Shown: positions 44,409 through 55,841 of the stretch, in pieces | How positions within the stretch are numbered: the stretch's first letter is position 1 | Layout: each line of letters begins with the position of its first letter | Assembly (NCBI RefSeq): GCF_000732535.1 | Contig: NZ_APNK01000001.1 | Span: 124,001 to 188,000 of the forward strand | Direction: 5' to 3' | Source of the DNA: Salinisphaera hydrothermalis C41B8 | Lineage (GTDB): Bacteria > Pseudomonadota > Gammaproteobacteria > Nevskiales > Salinisphaeraceae | DNA length: 64,000 nt | Notes under the pieces: generated by a model | The model's database searches: none | What the model was told of the DNA's origin: nothing | What the model saw: the letters and a program-made list of their open reading frames with translations, nothing else | Position numbers and translations under genes: made by a program

Positions 44409-44778
44409 CCGCCTCGACGGCCGCGTTCTTGGGCAGGGAGGCCACGCCGATCGCGGCCCGCGCCGGGTACGGCGAATTGAAGCGCGCTTCCATGACTTCG
44501 TTGACCACGGCGAACTGGCTCATATCGGTCAGATAGAGGCCGATGCGCACCGCGTTGTCGAGGGTCAGCCCTGCCGCTTCGGCAATCGCGGTGAGGTTGT
44601 CGAAGACCTGCTCGACCTGGGCCTTGAAATCGCCCTCGATTAGCTCGCCGCTCTTCGGATCGAGCGGGATCTGGCCCGACACGAAAATCATGCCGTTGAC
44701 GCTGACCGCCTGCGAGTACGGGCCGATCGCCGCGGGGGCGTCGTGGGTATGGATGATCTGCTGGTTGATGGGCTGCAT
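44386..44778 (-). CDS. ridA: RidA family enamine/imine deaminase
   Basis: A 130-residue YjgF/RidA protein, which hydrolyses reactive 2-aminoacrylate-type enamines. Motifs: APAAIGPYSQAV at the N-terminus, SGQIPLDPKSGEL and the C-terminal AAIGVASLPKNAAVEADAIF. The active-site Arg equivalent is in YPARAA. It lies between spoT and recG as in many Gammaproteobacteria. Confidence 0.93.
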   Translation of the reverse strand: MQPINQQIIHTHDAPAAIGPYSQAVSVNGMIFVSGQIPLDPKSGELIEGDFKAQVEQVFDNLTAIAEAAGLTLDNAVRIGLYLTDMSQFAVVNEVMEARFNSPYPARAAIGVASLPKNAAVEADAIFAAG

Positions 44779-44855
44779 GAGACGCTCCGGGAATGAAAAC
44801 AGACGCTGTATTTTTACACAGCGTCTGTCTGCGGCCCAGACATCAGGACAGCCGA

Positions 44856-47015
44856 TCAGCTGCGCTCCACCTTCTCGACCTGCGGGATCCGGCGAATGCG
44901 GCGGATGACGCTGGCCAGATGCTGACGATCGCGCACGCTGATCAAAAACCGGATGGTCACCAGCGCGCCGCCGCGCTCGGGGAAATTCACGTTCTCAATG
45001 CTGCAGCCGCCGTCGGCGATGCGTGACGAGATGTTCGCCAGCAGCCCGCGCTCGTTGGCGGCGGTCACGCGCAAGTCGACGTCGTATTCGCCGGAGACAT
45101 TGTCGGCCCAGGTCAGCTCCACCCGATCGTTGGACGCGCCCTTGCGCGACGAATACGCACACCCGGTGCGATGCACGACCAGCCCGCGCCCAATGCTCGC
45201 CTGACCGTGGATGGCATCGCCCGGCACCGGGTGGCAGCACTTGGCGAATTCCACCACCAGGCCCTCGGTGCCCTGCACCGCCAGCGGCTTGGCTCGACGG
45301 CCGGCCGCTACCGGGGCGTCGCTGGCCAGGAAATGACGGGCGACCAGGGGTGCAAGCCGGCGTCCGAGCCCGATCGCGGCATATAGCGCCGGCAGGCTAG
45401 CCTCACCCATTTCGGCCAGTCCGCGGTCGATATCGGTGCGCGACAGGCGCCGCAGCGACAGGCCGAGATCCGAGAGCGCCTTCTCGAGCAGGCGTTCGCC
45501 GAGTTCACGCGCCTTGTCCTCGCGCTGGTTCTTCAGATAATTGCGTACGCCGGAGCGCGCCTTTCCGGTGCGCAGAAAATGCAGCCAGGCGGCGTTGGGC
45601 CGCGCATGCTTGGCGGTGATGATCTCCACCGTCTGGCCGGACTGCAGCTGATTGTTGAGCGGCGCCAGATGCCCGTCCACCCGGGCCGCGACACAGCGGT
45701 TGCCGAGCTCGGTATGTACGGCATAGGCGAAGTCGACACAGGTCGAGCCCTTGGCCAACTGGATGATCTGGCCCTTGGGCGTGAACACATAGACCTCGTC
45801 GGGAAACAGGTCCATACGCAGGTTGTCGACGAAAGCCAGCGAGTCGCGCTCGCCTTCCGTCATTTCGGCGAGATGGCCCAGCCAGGCATTGGCATCCAGA
45901 TTACCGAGCTTGCCCACCGATTCACCGAGCTTGTACTGCCAGTGCGCGGCGATGCCCGATTCGGCGATCTGGTCCATCTCGCGGGTCCGAATCTGGACCT
46001 CGAACTTGATACCGCCCCGTGCGAGCACCGTAGTGTGCAACGACTGGTAGCCGTTGAGCTTGGGGTTGGCGATGTAGTCGTTGAACTGCTCGGAGATCGG
46101 CCGGTAGCGATGGTGCACGATGCCAAGCACCCGATAGCATTCGTCGACCGTGTTCACGATCACGCGCACGCCGTACAGATCGAACACATCGAGAAAACGC
46201 CGATGCTTTTCGCGCATCTTGCGATAGATGCTGTACAGATTCTTGCGCCGGCCGCGCACGGTCGCGGTCAGGCCTTCGGCCGCCACCGCTCGCGACAGGT
46301 TCTCCTCGATCTCGCGCAGCAGCGTCCGCCGATCGCCGGTAATCGAGCGCGAGGCGCGTAGCAGCACCTCGTAGCGGCGCGGATAGAGATTGGCAAAGCC
46401 TTTCTCCTCGAGTTCCTCGCGCATGGTGTTGATGCCGAGCCGACGGGCGATCGGGGCATAGATATCCAGCGTCTCGCGCGCGATCTGGGCCCGTTTTTTC
46501 GGGCTCATGCCGCCGAGCGTACGCATGTTGTGCAGGCGATCGGCGAGTTTGACCAGAATGACGCGAATATCGTGCGTCATCGCCAACATCAGCTTGCGGA
46601 AACTCTCCGCCGTGGCTTGTTCGCGGCTGCGAAACTGGGCCTTGTCGAGCTTGGAGACCCCATCCACGAGCGCGGCGACTTCGCTGCCGAACCGCTGGGC
46701 CACCTCGTCGCGCGCGGCATCGGTATCCTCGATCACGTCGTGCAGGATGGCGGCCATCAGCGTGGTCGCATCCAGCTGCATGTTGGCGAGAATCCGGGCA
46801 ACCGCCAGCGGATGATAGATATAGGGCTCGCCGGTCTTGCGGAACTGGCCGCGATGCTGGCGGGCGCCGTACTCGTAGGCCGATCGCACCTGGGCGATCT
46901 GGTCCGCCGGCATATAGGTTTCCAGATGCTCGGCGAGCGCATCGATCCCGTACTCGCGAGAAATACGCGAGGTCCGGATCTTGCTCTGGATACGGGTCAG
47001 GCCATTCAGTTCCAT
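44856..47015 (-). CDS. spoT: bifunctional (p)ppGpp synthetase/hydrolase SpoT
   Basis: A 719-residue RelA/SpoT protein. The HD hydrolase domain is intact (ILHDVIEDTDA near residue 90). The synthetase domain is around 230-350 (YGVRVIVNTVDECYRVLGIV). The TGS domain (VYVFTPKGQIIQLAKGS) and a C-terminal ACT domain follow. The intact HD motif makes SpoT more likely than mono-functional RelA. It controls the stringent response. The gene order gmk-rpoZ-spoT is conserved. Confidence 0.95.
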   Translation of the reverse strand: MELNGLTRIQSKIRTSRISREYGIDALAEHLETYMPADQIAQVRSAYEYGARQHRGQFRKTGEPYIYHPLAVARILANMQLDATTLMAAILHDVIEDTDAARDEVAQRFGSEVAALVDGVSKLDKAQFRSREQATAESFRKLMLAMTHDIRVILVKLADRLHNMRTLGGMSPKKRAQIARETLDIYAPIARRLGINTMREELEEKGFANLYPRRYEVLLRASRSITGDRRTLLREIEENLSRAVAAEGLTATVRGRRKNLYSIYRKMREKHRRFLDVFDLYGVRVIVNTVDECYRVLGIVHHRYRPISEQFNDYIANPKLNGYQSLHTTVLARGGIKFEVQIRTREMDQIAESGIAAHWQYKLGESVGKLGNLDANAWLGHLAEMTEGERDSLAFVDNLRMDLFPDEVYVFTPKGQIIQLAKGSTCVDFAYAVHTELGNRCVAARVDGHLAPLNNQLQSGQTVEIITAKHARPNAAWLHFLRTGKARSGVRNYLKNQREDKARELGERLLEKALSDLGLSLRRLSRTDIDRGLAEMGEASLPALYAAIGLGRRLAPLVARHFLASDAPVAAGRRAKPLAVQGTEGLVVEFAKCCHPVPGDAIHGQASIGRGLVVHRTGCAYSSRKGASNDRVELTWADNVSGEYDVDLRVTAANERGLLANISSRIADGGCSIENVNFPERGGALVTIRFLISVRDRQHLASVIRRIRRIPQVEKVERS

Positions 47016-47112
47016 GGCCTTAGATTACTTTGATTGCCCGGAGCTGGCGAGAGTCCGGACGTCGCCGCTAACGATCCGGGCGCGCGGCGAGCGCGCCCGA
47101 ATGCGGCCGCAG

Positions 47113-47424
47113 TTATTCGCCGCTGTCGGCGCGCTTGGCGCCGCGCTTTTCGTCGGCCTGAAAGTCGTCTTCGCTCGGCTCGGCCGGGCGCGGGGCTTCC
47201 ATGCTCGAGGACATGGGCGGCAGGTCCGGCTCTTCCAGAATATCCCGGCTCACCAGGCCTTCGGCGATTTCACGCAGAGCCAGCACAGAGGGCTTATCGT
47301 CTTCCCAGTCGAGCTGGGAATGTGCGCCGCGCGCGAGCTGACGAGCCCGCTTGGACGCGATGGTCGCCAACTCGAACTTGTTGTCGACATGTTCGAGACA
47401 ATCTTCAACGGTTACGCGCGCCAT
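47113..47424 (-). CDS. rpoZ: RNA polymerase omega subunit
   Basis: A 103-residue omega subunit that helps beta-prime folding and forms one ppGpp site. [20 protein letters not shown] and the KRARQLARG segment are diagnostic. The C-terminal 35 residues are acidic and probably disordered. Its position between gmk and spoT fits. Confidence 0.95.
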   Translation of the reverse strand: MARVTVEDCLEHVDNKFELATIASKRARQLARGAHSQLDWEDDKPSVLALREIAEGLVSRDILEEPDLPPMSSSMEAPRPAEPSEDDFQADEKRGAKRADSGE

Positions 47425-47497
47425 GGGTACCTCTCAAATCGAGCGCAATCAAACATTATAACGCCTCGGCTCCGCCACAGCCAGATGCCGGATCGGA

Positions 47498-48091
47498 CTA
47501 GACCGTGCGTTCGAAGATATCGGTCAACTCGTCGAGCGCGTGCTCGAAGCGATCATTGACGATCTGGTAATCGTAATCGTCGGCATGCGCGAGCTCGTCG
47601 TCGGCCTCGGCCAGACGCCGCTGGATCGCCACCTCGTCTTCCGACCCGCGGGCGCGCAGGCGCCGCTCCAGCTCTTCGCGCGACGGCGGCCGGATAAAGA
47701 TGGTGATCGCTTGCGGCGCGCGTTCGCGCACCTGGGCCGCGCCCTGCCAGTCGATATCCAGCACCACATCCTGCCCGGCATCCAGCCAGCGCGCGGTCTC
47801 GGCCGCCGAGGTGCCGTAATAGCGATCGAACACGCGGGCGTATTCAAGGAATTCGCCGCGCTCGGCCATGGCCTCGAACTCGTCTCGTGAAACGAAGTGA
47901 TAATCCACGCCATCGACCTCGCCGGCGCGCGCATTCCGCGTTGTATAGGACACGGAGAATCGCGCCACACGGCCATTGGCGCCGAGACGCTCGATCACCG
48001 CGCGGGTAAGACTCGTTTTGCCGCCACCCGAGGGCGCGGAGATCACATACAGCCGGCCGGCTCGATTTTCGGACTGGGTTTCCACGGTCAT
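47498..48091 (-). CDS. gmk: guanylate kinase
   Basis: A 197-residue kinase that converts GMP to GDP. The P-loop is VISAPSGGGKTSL near residue 17. SYTTRNARAGEVDGVDYHFV binds GMP. DIDWQGAAQVRE is a further motif. It overlaps the yicC stop by 4 bp, so the two are coupled. Confidence 0.95.
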   Translation of the reverse strand: MTVETQSENRAGRLYVISAPSGGGKTSLTRAVIERLGANGRVARFSVSYTTRNARAGEVDGVDYHFVSRDEFEAMAERGEFLEYARVFDRYYGTSAAETARWLDAGQDVVLDIDWQGAAQVRERAPQAITIFIRPPSREELERRLRARGSEDEVAIQRRLAEADDELAHADDYDYQIVNDRFEHALDELTDIFERTV

Positions 48092-48951
48092 TCGATGTTC
48101 TGAACCTGTTCGCGCATCTGCTCGATGAGCACCTTCATTTCCACCGCATGCCCGGTCACCTCGGCATCCGAGGATTTCGAGCCGAGCGTGTTGGCTTCGC
48201 GGTTGAATTCCTGCATCAGAAAGTCGAGGCGTCGTCCAACCGGCTCGGACCGGCTGAGCGCCTGCTTCAATGCCTCGATATGGGCATCGAGCCGGTCCAG
48301 TTCCTCGGCCACATCCATGCGCTGGGCGGCCATGACCAGTTCAGTCTCGACCCGGGCCGGATCGGCCTCGACGTCCATCTCGGCCAAGCGAGCACGCAGT
48401 TTTTCGGCCTGTTCGGCCCGCACCTCGGGCACGCGCTGACGCACGGCCGCGGCGTGCTCGCGAATGGCCTCGGCGCGCGTCGTGAGCATCTCGGCCAGAC
48501 GCGCGCCTTCCGATGCGCGCATATCACACAGATCGGCCAGCGCCGCATCGAGCGATTCCAGCGCCGCCGCCTGCAGGGTTTCGGTATCGGGCTCGATGTC
48601 TTTTTGCACGCCGGGAAAAGTCAGCAGACGGAGTGCATCCGGGGCGCGACAATCGATCACGTTCGTACGCACGGTATCGACCGCCGCCGACAGGGCCGCC
48701 AGCCGCTGGGTGTCGACCTCGATCGAGCGATCCGAGCGCGTGGTGGCCAGCCGGCCGGTCACCTCGACCTTGCCGCGGCCGACGTACTTCGCGACTTTTT
48801 CCCGAATCGTGGGCTCGAGCGCGCGCAATGTCTCGGGCAGGCGCGGCGACACATCGAGATAGCGATGGTTGACGCTGCGGAGCTCCCAGACGAGTTCGCC
48901 CCACTCGCCCTGGGCCTCGCGACGCGCGAATCCGGTCATGCTTCGGGTCAT
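48088..48951 (-). CDS. yicC: YicC/YloC family endoribonuclease
   Basis: A 287-residue YicC protein. It begins MTRSMTGFARREAQGEWGEL and ends with the DUF1732 region, GRRLDFLMQEFNREANTLGS. E. coli YicC has been reported to act as an endoribonuclease. It is divergent from rph, the classic gammaproteobacterial order, and starts the gmk-rpoZ-spoT side. Confidence 0.92.
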   Translation of the reverse strand: MTRSMTGFARREAQGEWGELVWELRSVNHRYLDVSPRLPETLRALEPTIREKVAKYVGRGKVEVTGRLATTRSDRSIEVDTQRLAALSAAVDTVRTNVIDCRAPDALRLLTFPGVQKDIEPDTETLQAAALESLDAALADLCDMRASEGARLAEMLTTRAEAIREHAAAVRQRVPEVRAEQAEKLRARLAEMDVEADPARVETELVMAAQRMDVAEELDRLDAHIEALKQALSRSEPVGRRLDFLMQEFNREANTLGSKSSDAEVTGHAVEMKVLIEQMREQVQNIE

Positions 48952-49111
48952 AACGATGCCTTGAATCGATGTCTGTCATGGTCGCGGAATGGCGCGCAGT
49001 ATCGCATAGCCGGCCGGGATGCTGGGCGCGGCGAGTGGTTCGACGAGCCGCGAACGCCACGCCCGCGCTGATACACTAGCCGGCTATTCAACAGCATTTC
49101 GCGAGGCGAAC

Positions 49112-49837
<726 letters not shown>

Positions 49838-49840
49838 CCC

Positions 49841-50440
49841 ATGGCCGAGCGCTGGGTACTTGCGTCGTCCAACGCCGGCAAGCTGGCCGAACTCGCGGCC
49901 CTGCTGGCCGACCTCGATATCGAGGTGGTCTCGCAATCCGAGTTCGATGTACCGGATGCGATCGAGGACGGCGTAGCCTTCGTCGACAACGCGCTGATCA
50001 AGGCCCGGCACGCCGCGGCCGCGACCGGCCTGCCGGCGATTGCGGACGATTCCGGGTTGGCCGTGGATTATCTCGGCGGCGCGCCGGGCGTGCATTCGGC
50101 GCGCTACGCCGGCACCCACGGCGACGACGCGGCCAACAACGCGAAACTGCTGGCCGCACTCGCCGACGTCTCCGTGCCGGCGCGCGGCGCGGCCTTTCAT
50201 TGTTGCCTGGCCGCCACCCGCGCCGTCGACGACCCGGTACCGGTGATCGCCCACGGCGTGTGGCGTGGGCGTATTCTCGAGGCGCCACGCGGCGACGGTG
50301 GCTTCGGCTACGACCCCTTGTTCTGGGTGGCCGCCGAGAACGCGAGCGCGGCCGAACTGACCGCGCATCGCAAGAACGCGATCAGCCATCGCGGCCGGGC
50401 CATGGCCAAACTCATCGAACAGTTGCGTGAGCGTCGCTGA
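49841..50440 (+). CDS. rdgB: XTP/dITP diphosphatase
   Basis: A 199-residue Ham1/RdgB protein that removes non-canonical purine triphosphates. Motifs: LASSNAGKLAELAALL, ADDSGLAVDYLGGAPGVHSA and GDGGFGYDPLFW. Its 3' end overlaps the hemW start by 14 bp. The rph-rdgB-hemW order is conserved. Confidence 0.95.
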   Translation: MAERWVLASSNAGKLAELAALLADLDIEVVSQSEFDVPDAIEDGVAFVDNALIKARHAAAATGLPAIADDSGLAVDYLGGAPGVHSARYAGTHGDDAANNAKLLAALADVSVPARGAAFHCCLAATRAVDDPVPVIAHGVWRGRILEAPRGDGGFGYDPLFWVAAENASAAELTAHRKNAISHRGRAMAKLIEQLRERR

Positions 50441-51608
50441 CGCCACCATCGACGAGCCGCGCGCGCACGGCGATGTCGCGTCGACGCCGCTGGCGGTCTA
50501 TGTGCATCTGCCGTGGTGCGTGGCCAAATGCCCGTACTGCGACTTCAACTCGCACCGGGCGCCGGCCGAGTTGCCGGAAACAGCCTATATCGACGCATTG
50601 CTGGCGGACTGGCAGATCGCCGCCGCCGACGAGACCCGCTCGATATCGAGTGTATTCATAGGCGGCGGCACGCCCAGCCTGTTCTCCGGCGCCGCCATCG
50701 GGCGCGTGCTCGACGCGCTCGACCGTCGACTGGGGCTGGACACCGACTGCGAAATCACGCTCGAGGCCAATCCCGGCACCACCGAGCGCAGCCGTTTCGC
50801 TGATATGGCCGCGGCCGGCGTCAATCGGGTTTCGCTCGGCATCCAGAGCCTGGACGCCGATTGCCTGACCGCCCTAGGGCGCATCCACGGCCCGGACGAA
50901 GCGCTGGCCGCCATCGACGATGTTCGCGCGGCGGGCATCGCACGGCTGAACTGCGATCTCATGTTCGGCCTACCGGGCCAGACGCTGGCCTCGGGGCTGG
51001 CCGATGTCGAGACGCTGTTGGCGCGCGATCCCGGGCATATTTCCTACTACCAACTCACGCTCGAACCGGGCACGCCGTTCCATCGACGCCCGCCGCCGCG
51101 CCCGGACGACGACGCGATCGTCGATCTGTTCGAAGCGGCCGCCGAGCGCCTGCGCGCCGCCGGCTACACGCAGTATGAGGTCTCGGCGTGGGCCGGCGAT
51201 CATCGCTGTCGTCACAACGACAACTACTGGCGCTTCGGCGATTACCTCGGCATCGGCGCCGGCGCGCACGGCAAGCAGACCCGCGCCGACGGCACGATCG
51301 TACGCACTGCCCGTCAGCGCTGGCCCGCCGGCTACATGAAATCCGCCGGCACGCCGGCAGCAGTGACCGAAACCCGACAGCTCACGGCCGACGACGCGCG
51401 TTTCGAAGCCCTGCTCAACGGCCTGCGACGCCGTGGCGGCATTTTGCGACAAGACTACGAACCCCGTACCGGGCTCCCCTGGCCGGATCTACTCGCTACA
51501 CTGGCGGCCCCGATAGATCGTGGGCTATTGGTTGCCGACATCGAATCACTGCACGCCAGCGACCAGGGCTGGTATTTTCTCGATACCATCCTGGCGGAGA
51601 CCCTGTGA
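50427..51608 (+). CDS. hemW: radical SAM heme chaperone HemW
   Basis: A 393-residue HemW, formerly annotated as oxygen-independent coproporphyrinogen oxidase-like. The radical SAM motif is CVAKCPYCDFNSH near residue 30. The first part lacks the extra Cys of HemN. FIGGGTPSLFS, GVNRVSLGIQSL and NDNYWRFGDYLGIGAGAH are conserved. It starts with GTG and overlaps rdgB. The TGA shares bases with the ATG of the following small gene. Confidence 0.93.
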   Translation: MSVADATIDEPRAHGDVASTPLAVYVHLPWCVAKCPYCDFNSHRAPAELPETAYIDALLADWQIAAADETRSISSVFIGGGTPSLFSGAAIGRVLDALDRRLGLDTDCEITLEANPGTTERSRFADMAAAGVNRVSLGIQSLDADCLTALGRIHGPDEALAAIDDVRAAGIARLNCDLMFGLPGQTLASGLADVETLLARDPGHISYYQLTLEPGTPFHRRPPPRPDDDAIVDLFEAAAERLRAAGYTQYEVSAWAGDHRCRHNDNYWRFGDYLGIGAGAHGKQTRADGTIVRTARQRWPAGYMKSAGTPAAVTETRQLTADDARFEALLNGLRRRGGILRQDYEPRTGLPWPDLLATLAAPIDRGLLVADIESLHASDQGWYFLDTILAETL

Positions 51609-51796
51609 TGATCGAAGAGCCGAGCGTGGCCTGCCCGTATTGCGGCGAGACGATTACCGTCGTGGTAGACACCACCGCCGGCAATCAGCGTTACGTGGAA
51701 GATTGCTTCGTCTGCTGTCAGCCGATCGTGCTGACGATCGTCACCGACGACGCGGGCGAACTCGAGCACGTCGACGCCGAGCCGGAAAATGTATAG
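51608..51796 (+). CDS. CPXCG motif cysteine-rich small protein
   Basis: A 62-residue protein with ACPYCGETI near the N-terminus and EDCFVCCQPI in the middle, the two knuckles of a zinc ribbon (PF14255 type). The C-terminus is acidic. Its function is unknown. Its ATG overlaps the hemW stop, so it is translationally coupled. A GTG one codon earlier is possible. Confidence 0.85.
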   Translation: MIEEPSVACPYCGETITVVVDTTAGNQRYVEDCFVCCQPIVLTIVTDDAGELEHVDAEPENV

Positions 51797-51923
51797 TTTC
51801 GGGTGCGACGCATGAGCGTCCCGGCTGGTCGCATCGACAACGGCCGTCTATACTCGACCGTCATTTGCTGTGCGCACGCGCGGTCCGGCGCGTTCACAAG
51901 CACAGAACAACCGATTGGGCTGT

Positions 51924-53195
51924 ATGGCCGAATATTCGCGTAAACAGGAAGCTCTCGACTATCACGCCCGCCCGAAACCGGGGAAGCTGGGCATATCGGT
52001 CACCAAGCCGTTCACCACGTACGGTGAATTGTCGCTGGCCTACACGCCGGGTGTGGCCGAGCCGGTCAAGGCGATCCGGGATAATCCGGAAGACGCCTAC
52101 CGCTATACGTCCAAGGGCAACCTGGTCGCCGTGATTTCCAACGGCACCGCGGTACTCGGCCTCGGCAATACCGGCGCTCTGGCGAGCAAACCGGTGATGG
52201 AAGGCAAGGCGGTTCTGTTCAAGAAATTCGCCGATGTCGACGTCTTCGACATCGAAGTCGACGCCGACACGCCGGAAGCCATGATCGAGACCGTGGCCCG
52301 GATTGCACCGACCTTCGGCGGCATCAATCTGGAAGACATCGCCGCGCCGCACTGCTTCGAGATCGAGAACGCGCTGATCGAGCGCCTGGATATTCCGGTC
52401 TTCCACGACGACCAGCACGGCACGGCCATCATCGTAGGCGCCGGCCTGATCAACGCGCTGGAGCTGCAGGGCAAGAACCTTGCCGACGCGAAGATCGTGT
52501 GCATGGGCGCCGGCGCCGCCGCCATCGCCTCGATGGATCTGCTCATCGAGATGGGTGCGACGCGCGACAATATCTTCATGTGCGACAGCAAGGGCGTTAT
52601 CCACGATCAGCGCGACGACCTGTCGAAGTACAAGGCCAAGTTCGCCACCAAGACGGACAAGCGCACGCTGGACGACGTGATGGCGATCGCCGATGTCTTT
52701 ATCGGCCTGTCGGGCCCGGACACGGTGTCCAAGGAACAGATCGCGGCCATGCCGGCCAAACCGGTGGTATTCGCGCTGTCCAACCCGAATCCGGAGATCA
52801 CGCCCGAGGACGCCAAATCGGTGCGCGACGACCTGATCATGGCCACCGGCCGCTCGGATTATCCGAATCAGATCAACAACGTGCTGGGCTTCCCTTATAT
52901 TTTCCGCGGCGCGCTGGACGTGCGTGCGCGGCGCATCAATCGGCAGATGTGCGTCGCCGCCGCCCGCGCCATGGGCGAACTCGCCCGCCGGCCGGTGCCC
53001 AACACCGTGCTGGAAGCCCACAGCAAGGACAAAATGTCGTTCGGACCGGACTATATCGTCCCGAGTCCGTTCGACCCGCGCCTGATCGATTTCGTGCCGC
53101 CGGCGGTCGCCGCCGCCGCGATCGAAACCGGTGTGGCGCGCATCGAATACCCTTCGCATTACCCGCAGCCTGCGATCGACGTTTCCGATCAGTAG
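51924..53195 (+). CDS. malic enzyme, short form
   Basis: A 423-residue malate dehydrogenase (decarboxylating). It has [15 protein letters not shown], the substrate/metal site [13 protein letters not shown] and the nucleotide-binding [17 protein letters not shown]. It lacks the C-terminal phosphotransacetylase-like domain of MaeB-type enzymes (about 750 residues). The ATG at 51924 is preferred, since the frame upstream has no similarity. It lies 32 bp before gltA, which suggests linked pyruvate/malate and citrate flux. Confidence 0.93.
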   Translation: MAEYSRKQEALDYHARPKPGKLGISVTKPFTTYGELSLAYTPGVAEPVKAIRDNPEDAYRYTSKGNLVAVISNGTAVLGLGNTGALASKPVMEGKAVLFKKFADVDVFDIEVDADTPEAMIETVARIAPTFGGINLEDIAAPHCFEIENALIERLDIPVFHDDQHGTAIIVGAGLINALELQGKNLADAKIVCMGAGAAAIASMDLLIEMGATRDNIFMCDSKGVIHDQRDDLSKYKAKFATKTDKRTLDDVMAIADVFIGLSGPDTVSKEQIAAMPAKPVVFALSNPNPEITPEDAKSVRDDLIMATGRSDYPNQINNVLGFPYIFRGALDVRARRINRQMCVAAARAMGELARRPVPNTVLEAHSKDKMSFGPDYIVPSPFDPRLIDFVPPAVAAAAIETGVARIEYPSHYPQPAIDVSDQ

Positions 53196-53227
53196 GAGGT
53201 CCTGCGGCAACTTTCGGGAGACTCCAT

Positions 53228-54520
53228 ATGGCCAACACGTACAAACTGACTAACGGCGACGAGAGCCAGACGACCGAGTTGCCCCTGGTCGAAGGAACTC
53301 TGGGATTGCCGGCCGTCGATGTACGCGGTCTCAATCAGGAACAGGGCGTATTCACCTACGACCCGGGCTTCACGGCCACCTGTTCCTGTGATTCGGACAT
53401 TACCTTCATCGACGGCGAGAACGGCCGCCTGATGTATCGCGGCTATTCGGTCGAGGATCTGGCCGACAAATCCAGCTATCTGGAAGTCTGCTACTTGCTG
53501 CTCAACGGCGAACTGCCGAACAAGCAGCAGATGGACGCCTTCCGCGATTCGATCACGCATCACACGATGCTCAACGAGTCGCTGGTCAAGTTCTACGACG
53601 GCTTCCACTACGACGCCCACCCGATGGCGATACTCACCGGCATCACCGGTTCGCTGTCGGCGTTCTACCACGACACCACCGACATCACCGATCCCGAGCA
53701 TCGCGAGGTCTTCGCGCATCGCATGATCGCGAAAATGCCGACGATCGCGGCCGCCGCCTATAAGCACTCGATCGGCCAGCCCAAGATCGGGCCGAAGAAC
53801 CATCTCGACTACACCTCGAACCTGCTGCGCATGATGTTCGCGGTACCGGCCGAGGAATACGAAGTCGATCCGGTGGCGGCCAAGGCGCTGGACATCCTGT
53901 TCATCCTGCATGCCGATCACGAGCAGAACGCCTCGACCTCCACCGTGCGCATGGCCGGCTCCACCGGCGCCAACCCCTATGCCGCGATCTCGACCGGCAT
54001 TGCCGCGCTCTGGGGTCCGGCGCACGGCGGCGCCAACGAGGCCGTACTGAACATGCTGGCCGAGATCGGCGATGCGTCGCAGGTGTCGAAATATATCGAC
54101 AAGGCCAAGGACAAGGACGATCCGTTCAAGCTGATGGGCTTCGGCCATCGCGTCTACAAGAACTTCGACCCGCGCGCCAAGGTCATTCGCAGCTACTGCC
54201 ATGAAGTGCTCGAGCACTACAACATGCAGAACAACAAGCTGTTCGAGCTGGCCCTGGAACTCGAGCGCGTCGCGCTGGAAGACGACTACTTCGTCGAGCG
54301 CAAGCTGTACCCGAACGTCGACTTCTACTCCGGCATCATCTATCAGGCGCTGGGTATTCCGATCAACATGTTCACGCCGATGTTCGCCATCGCCCGCACG
54401 GTCGGCTGGGCCGCGCATTGGTCGGAGATGATGGCCGATCCGAAGCGTCGTATCGCGCGTCCGCGCCAGGTCTACACCGGCTACGACCTGCGTGACTACG
54501 TCGACATCGACAAACGCTGA
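53228..54520 (+). CDS. gltA: citrate synthase
   Basis: A 430-residue type II citrate synthase of the Gram-negative hexameric class. The catalytic residues lie in [50 protein letters not shown] and [16 protein letters not shown]. It begins [21 protein letters not shown] long open frame extends upstream through maeB in another frame but is not coding. The ribosome site GGGAG lies about 8 bp before the ATG. Confidence 0.97.
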   Translation: MANTYKLTNGDESQTTELPLVEGTLGLPAVDVRGLNQEQGVFTYDPGFTATCSCDSDITFIDGENGRLMYRGYSVEDLADKSSYLEVCYLLLNGELPNKQQMDAFRDSITHHTMLNESLVKFYDGFHYDAHPMAILTGITGSLSAFYHDTTDITDPEHREVFAHRMIAKMPTIAAAAYKHSIGQPKIGPKNHLDYTSNLLRMMFAVPAEEYEVDPVAAKALDILFILHADHEQNASTSTVRMAGSTGANPYAAISTGIAALWGPAHGGANEAVLNMLAEIGDASQVSKYIDKAKDKDDPFKLMGFGHRVYKNFDPRAKVIRSYCHEVLEHYNMQNNKLFELALELERVALEDDYFVERKLYPNVDFYSGIIYQALGIPINMFTPMFAIARTVGWAAHWSEMMADPKRRIARPRQVYTGYDLRDYVDIDKR

Positions 54521-55841
54521 TCCCGCGCCGGCGGTCAACGACGCGACCGGCCGCCCAGCCCCCGATCCGAGCCCGCGGCACCCAGCGGTGTCGCGGCTCG
54601 CGCTTTGTCGCGAATGCGACTGGGTCTCCCGTCTACCGCCGCGCCGTCCGGGCCAGCAGGCCCACTGCCCGCGCTGCGGGCATCACCTGACCGGCGTCGC
54701 CCAGCGTGACGCCCAGGCCCCGATGGCATGGGCCATCGCGGCCCTGATCGCGCTGGGGCTGGTATTCGTCTTTCCGTTTCTCGGGTTTTCGACTCATGGC
54801 GTCGGCCATGTCATGAATTTCGGCGACACCGTCAGCGCGCTCATTGGCGACGACTACGGTGCGCTGGCCGCCGTGCTGCTGGCGACCACCGTGGGCTTTC
54901 CAGGCGTGTATCTCGCCGCACTGATCTATTTGTGCATCGCCGCCGGGCGCAATCGCCGACCGCTACCCGGCGTGGTGCCGCTGGCCCGGCTGTTGCGCCC
55001 GCTCGAGCCGTGGATGATGTCCGATGTATTCATCGTCGGCGTGCTGGTCAGCCTGATCAAGATCGTCTCGCTCGCCGACATCCACATCCGTGCCTCCTTC
55101 GTAGCGTTCTGCGTGTATTCGTTGTTGCTGCTGCGCACGCTGACGCTCATCGACTGGACAGCACTCTGGGATGCGGTCGCGCCGGTGCCGGCGCCCGGGC
55201 GCGATATCCGCTCCGGCGCTACCGGGCGTAGCCAGTCGCTGGTCGCCTGCGCGGCCTGCGATACGCCGTTCGTGGCCAACCGCCATCATCGCTGCCCGCG
55301 CTGCGGCAAGCGGCACCATGTCTTTCGCGTCGATCGTATCCAGCTCACCTGGGCCCTGCTCGTGACGTCGGCTCTGCTTTATATTCCGGCCAATATCTAC
55401 CCGGTACTCTCGACCATCACGCTCGGCAACGCGCAGCCGCAGACCATCGCCGGCGGCGTGTTGCATCTGGCCGAGGCCGGGGACTGGCCGATCGCCGCCG
55501 TGATCTTCGTGGCCAGTATCGTGGTGCCGATCTCCAAGATCGTGGCGCTCGGCTGGCTATGCATTGCCGCGCAAGGCCGTCCGGGCGCATCGCTGTCGCG
55601 AACACGCGCGTATCGTCTGACCGAGAAAATCGGCCGCTGGTCGATGATCGACGTATTCGTGGTGGCGGTACTCGCCACGCTGGTCCAGGCCGGCGCGCTC
55701 ATGTCGATCGAGCCCGGGCGCGGGGCGGTCGCGTTTGCCGGCGTGGTGATCCTGACCATGATCGCCGCACTGACCTTCGATACTCGGTTACTCTGGCCCG
55801 ATTCCGCTTACCCCGACCCCGATACCGAATCCAGCGCATGA
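54492..55841 (+). CDS. pqiA: paraquat-inducible protein A (PqiA)
   Basis: A 449-residue inner-membrane protein with two PqiA domains. Each opens with a zinc ribbon (CREC...CPRC near residue 40; CAAC...CPRC near 255) and has four TM helices. It works with PqiB in lipid transport across the envelope. The GTG at 54492 overlaps gltA by 29 bp; a GTG at 54588 would avoid the overlap and is also possible. It is coupled to pqiB by an ATGA overlap. Confidence 0.9.
   Translation: MTTSTSTNADPAPAVNDATGRPAPDPSPRHPAVSRLALCRECDWVSRLPPRRPGQQAHCPRCGHHLTGVAQRDAQAPMAWAIAALIALGLVFVFPFLGFSTHGVGHVMNFGDTVSALIGDDYGALAAVLLATTVGFPGVYLAALIYLCIAAGRNRRPLPGVVPLARLLRPLEPWMMSDVFIVGVLVSLIKIVSLADIHIRASFVAFCVYSLLLLRTLTLIDWTALWDAVAPVPAPGRDIRSGATGRSQSLVACAACDTPFVANRHHRCPRCGKRHHVFRVDRIQLTWALLVTSALLYIPANIYPVLSTITLGNAQPQTIAGGVLHLAEAGDWPIAAVIFVASIVVPISKIVALGWLCIAAQGRPGASLSRTRAYRLTEKIGRWSMIDVFVVAVLATLVQAGALMSIEPGRGAVAFAGVVILTMIAALTFDTRLLWPDSAYPDPDTESSA

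Noticed and set aside
52499-53227. Upstream extension of the gltA frame through the malic enzyme gene
   Set aside because: It is in another frame of a real gene; citrate synthase homology begins at the ATG at 53228.
51894-54538. Two long open frames opposite malic enzyme and citrate synthase
   Set aside because: Both are antisense shadows of high-confidence enzymes.
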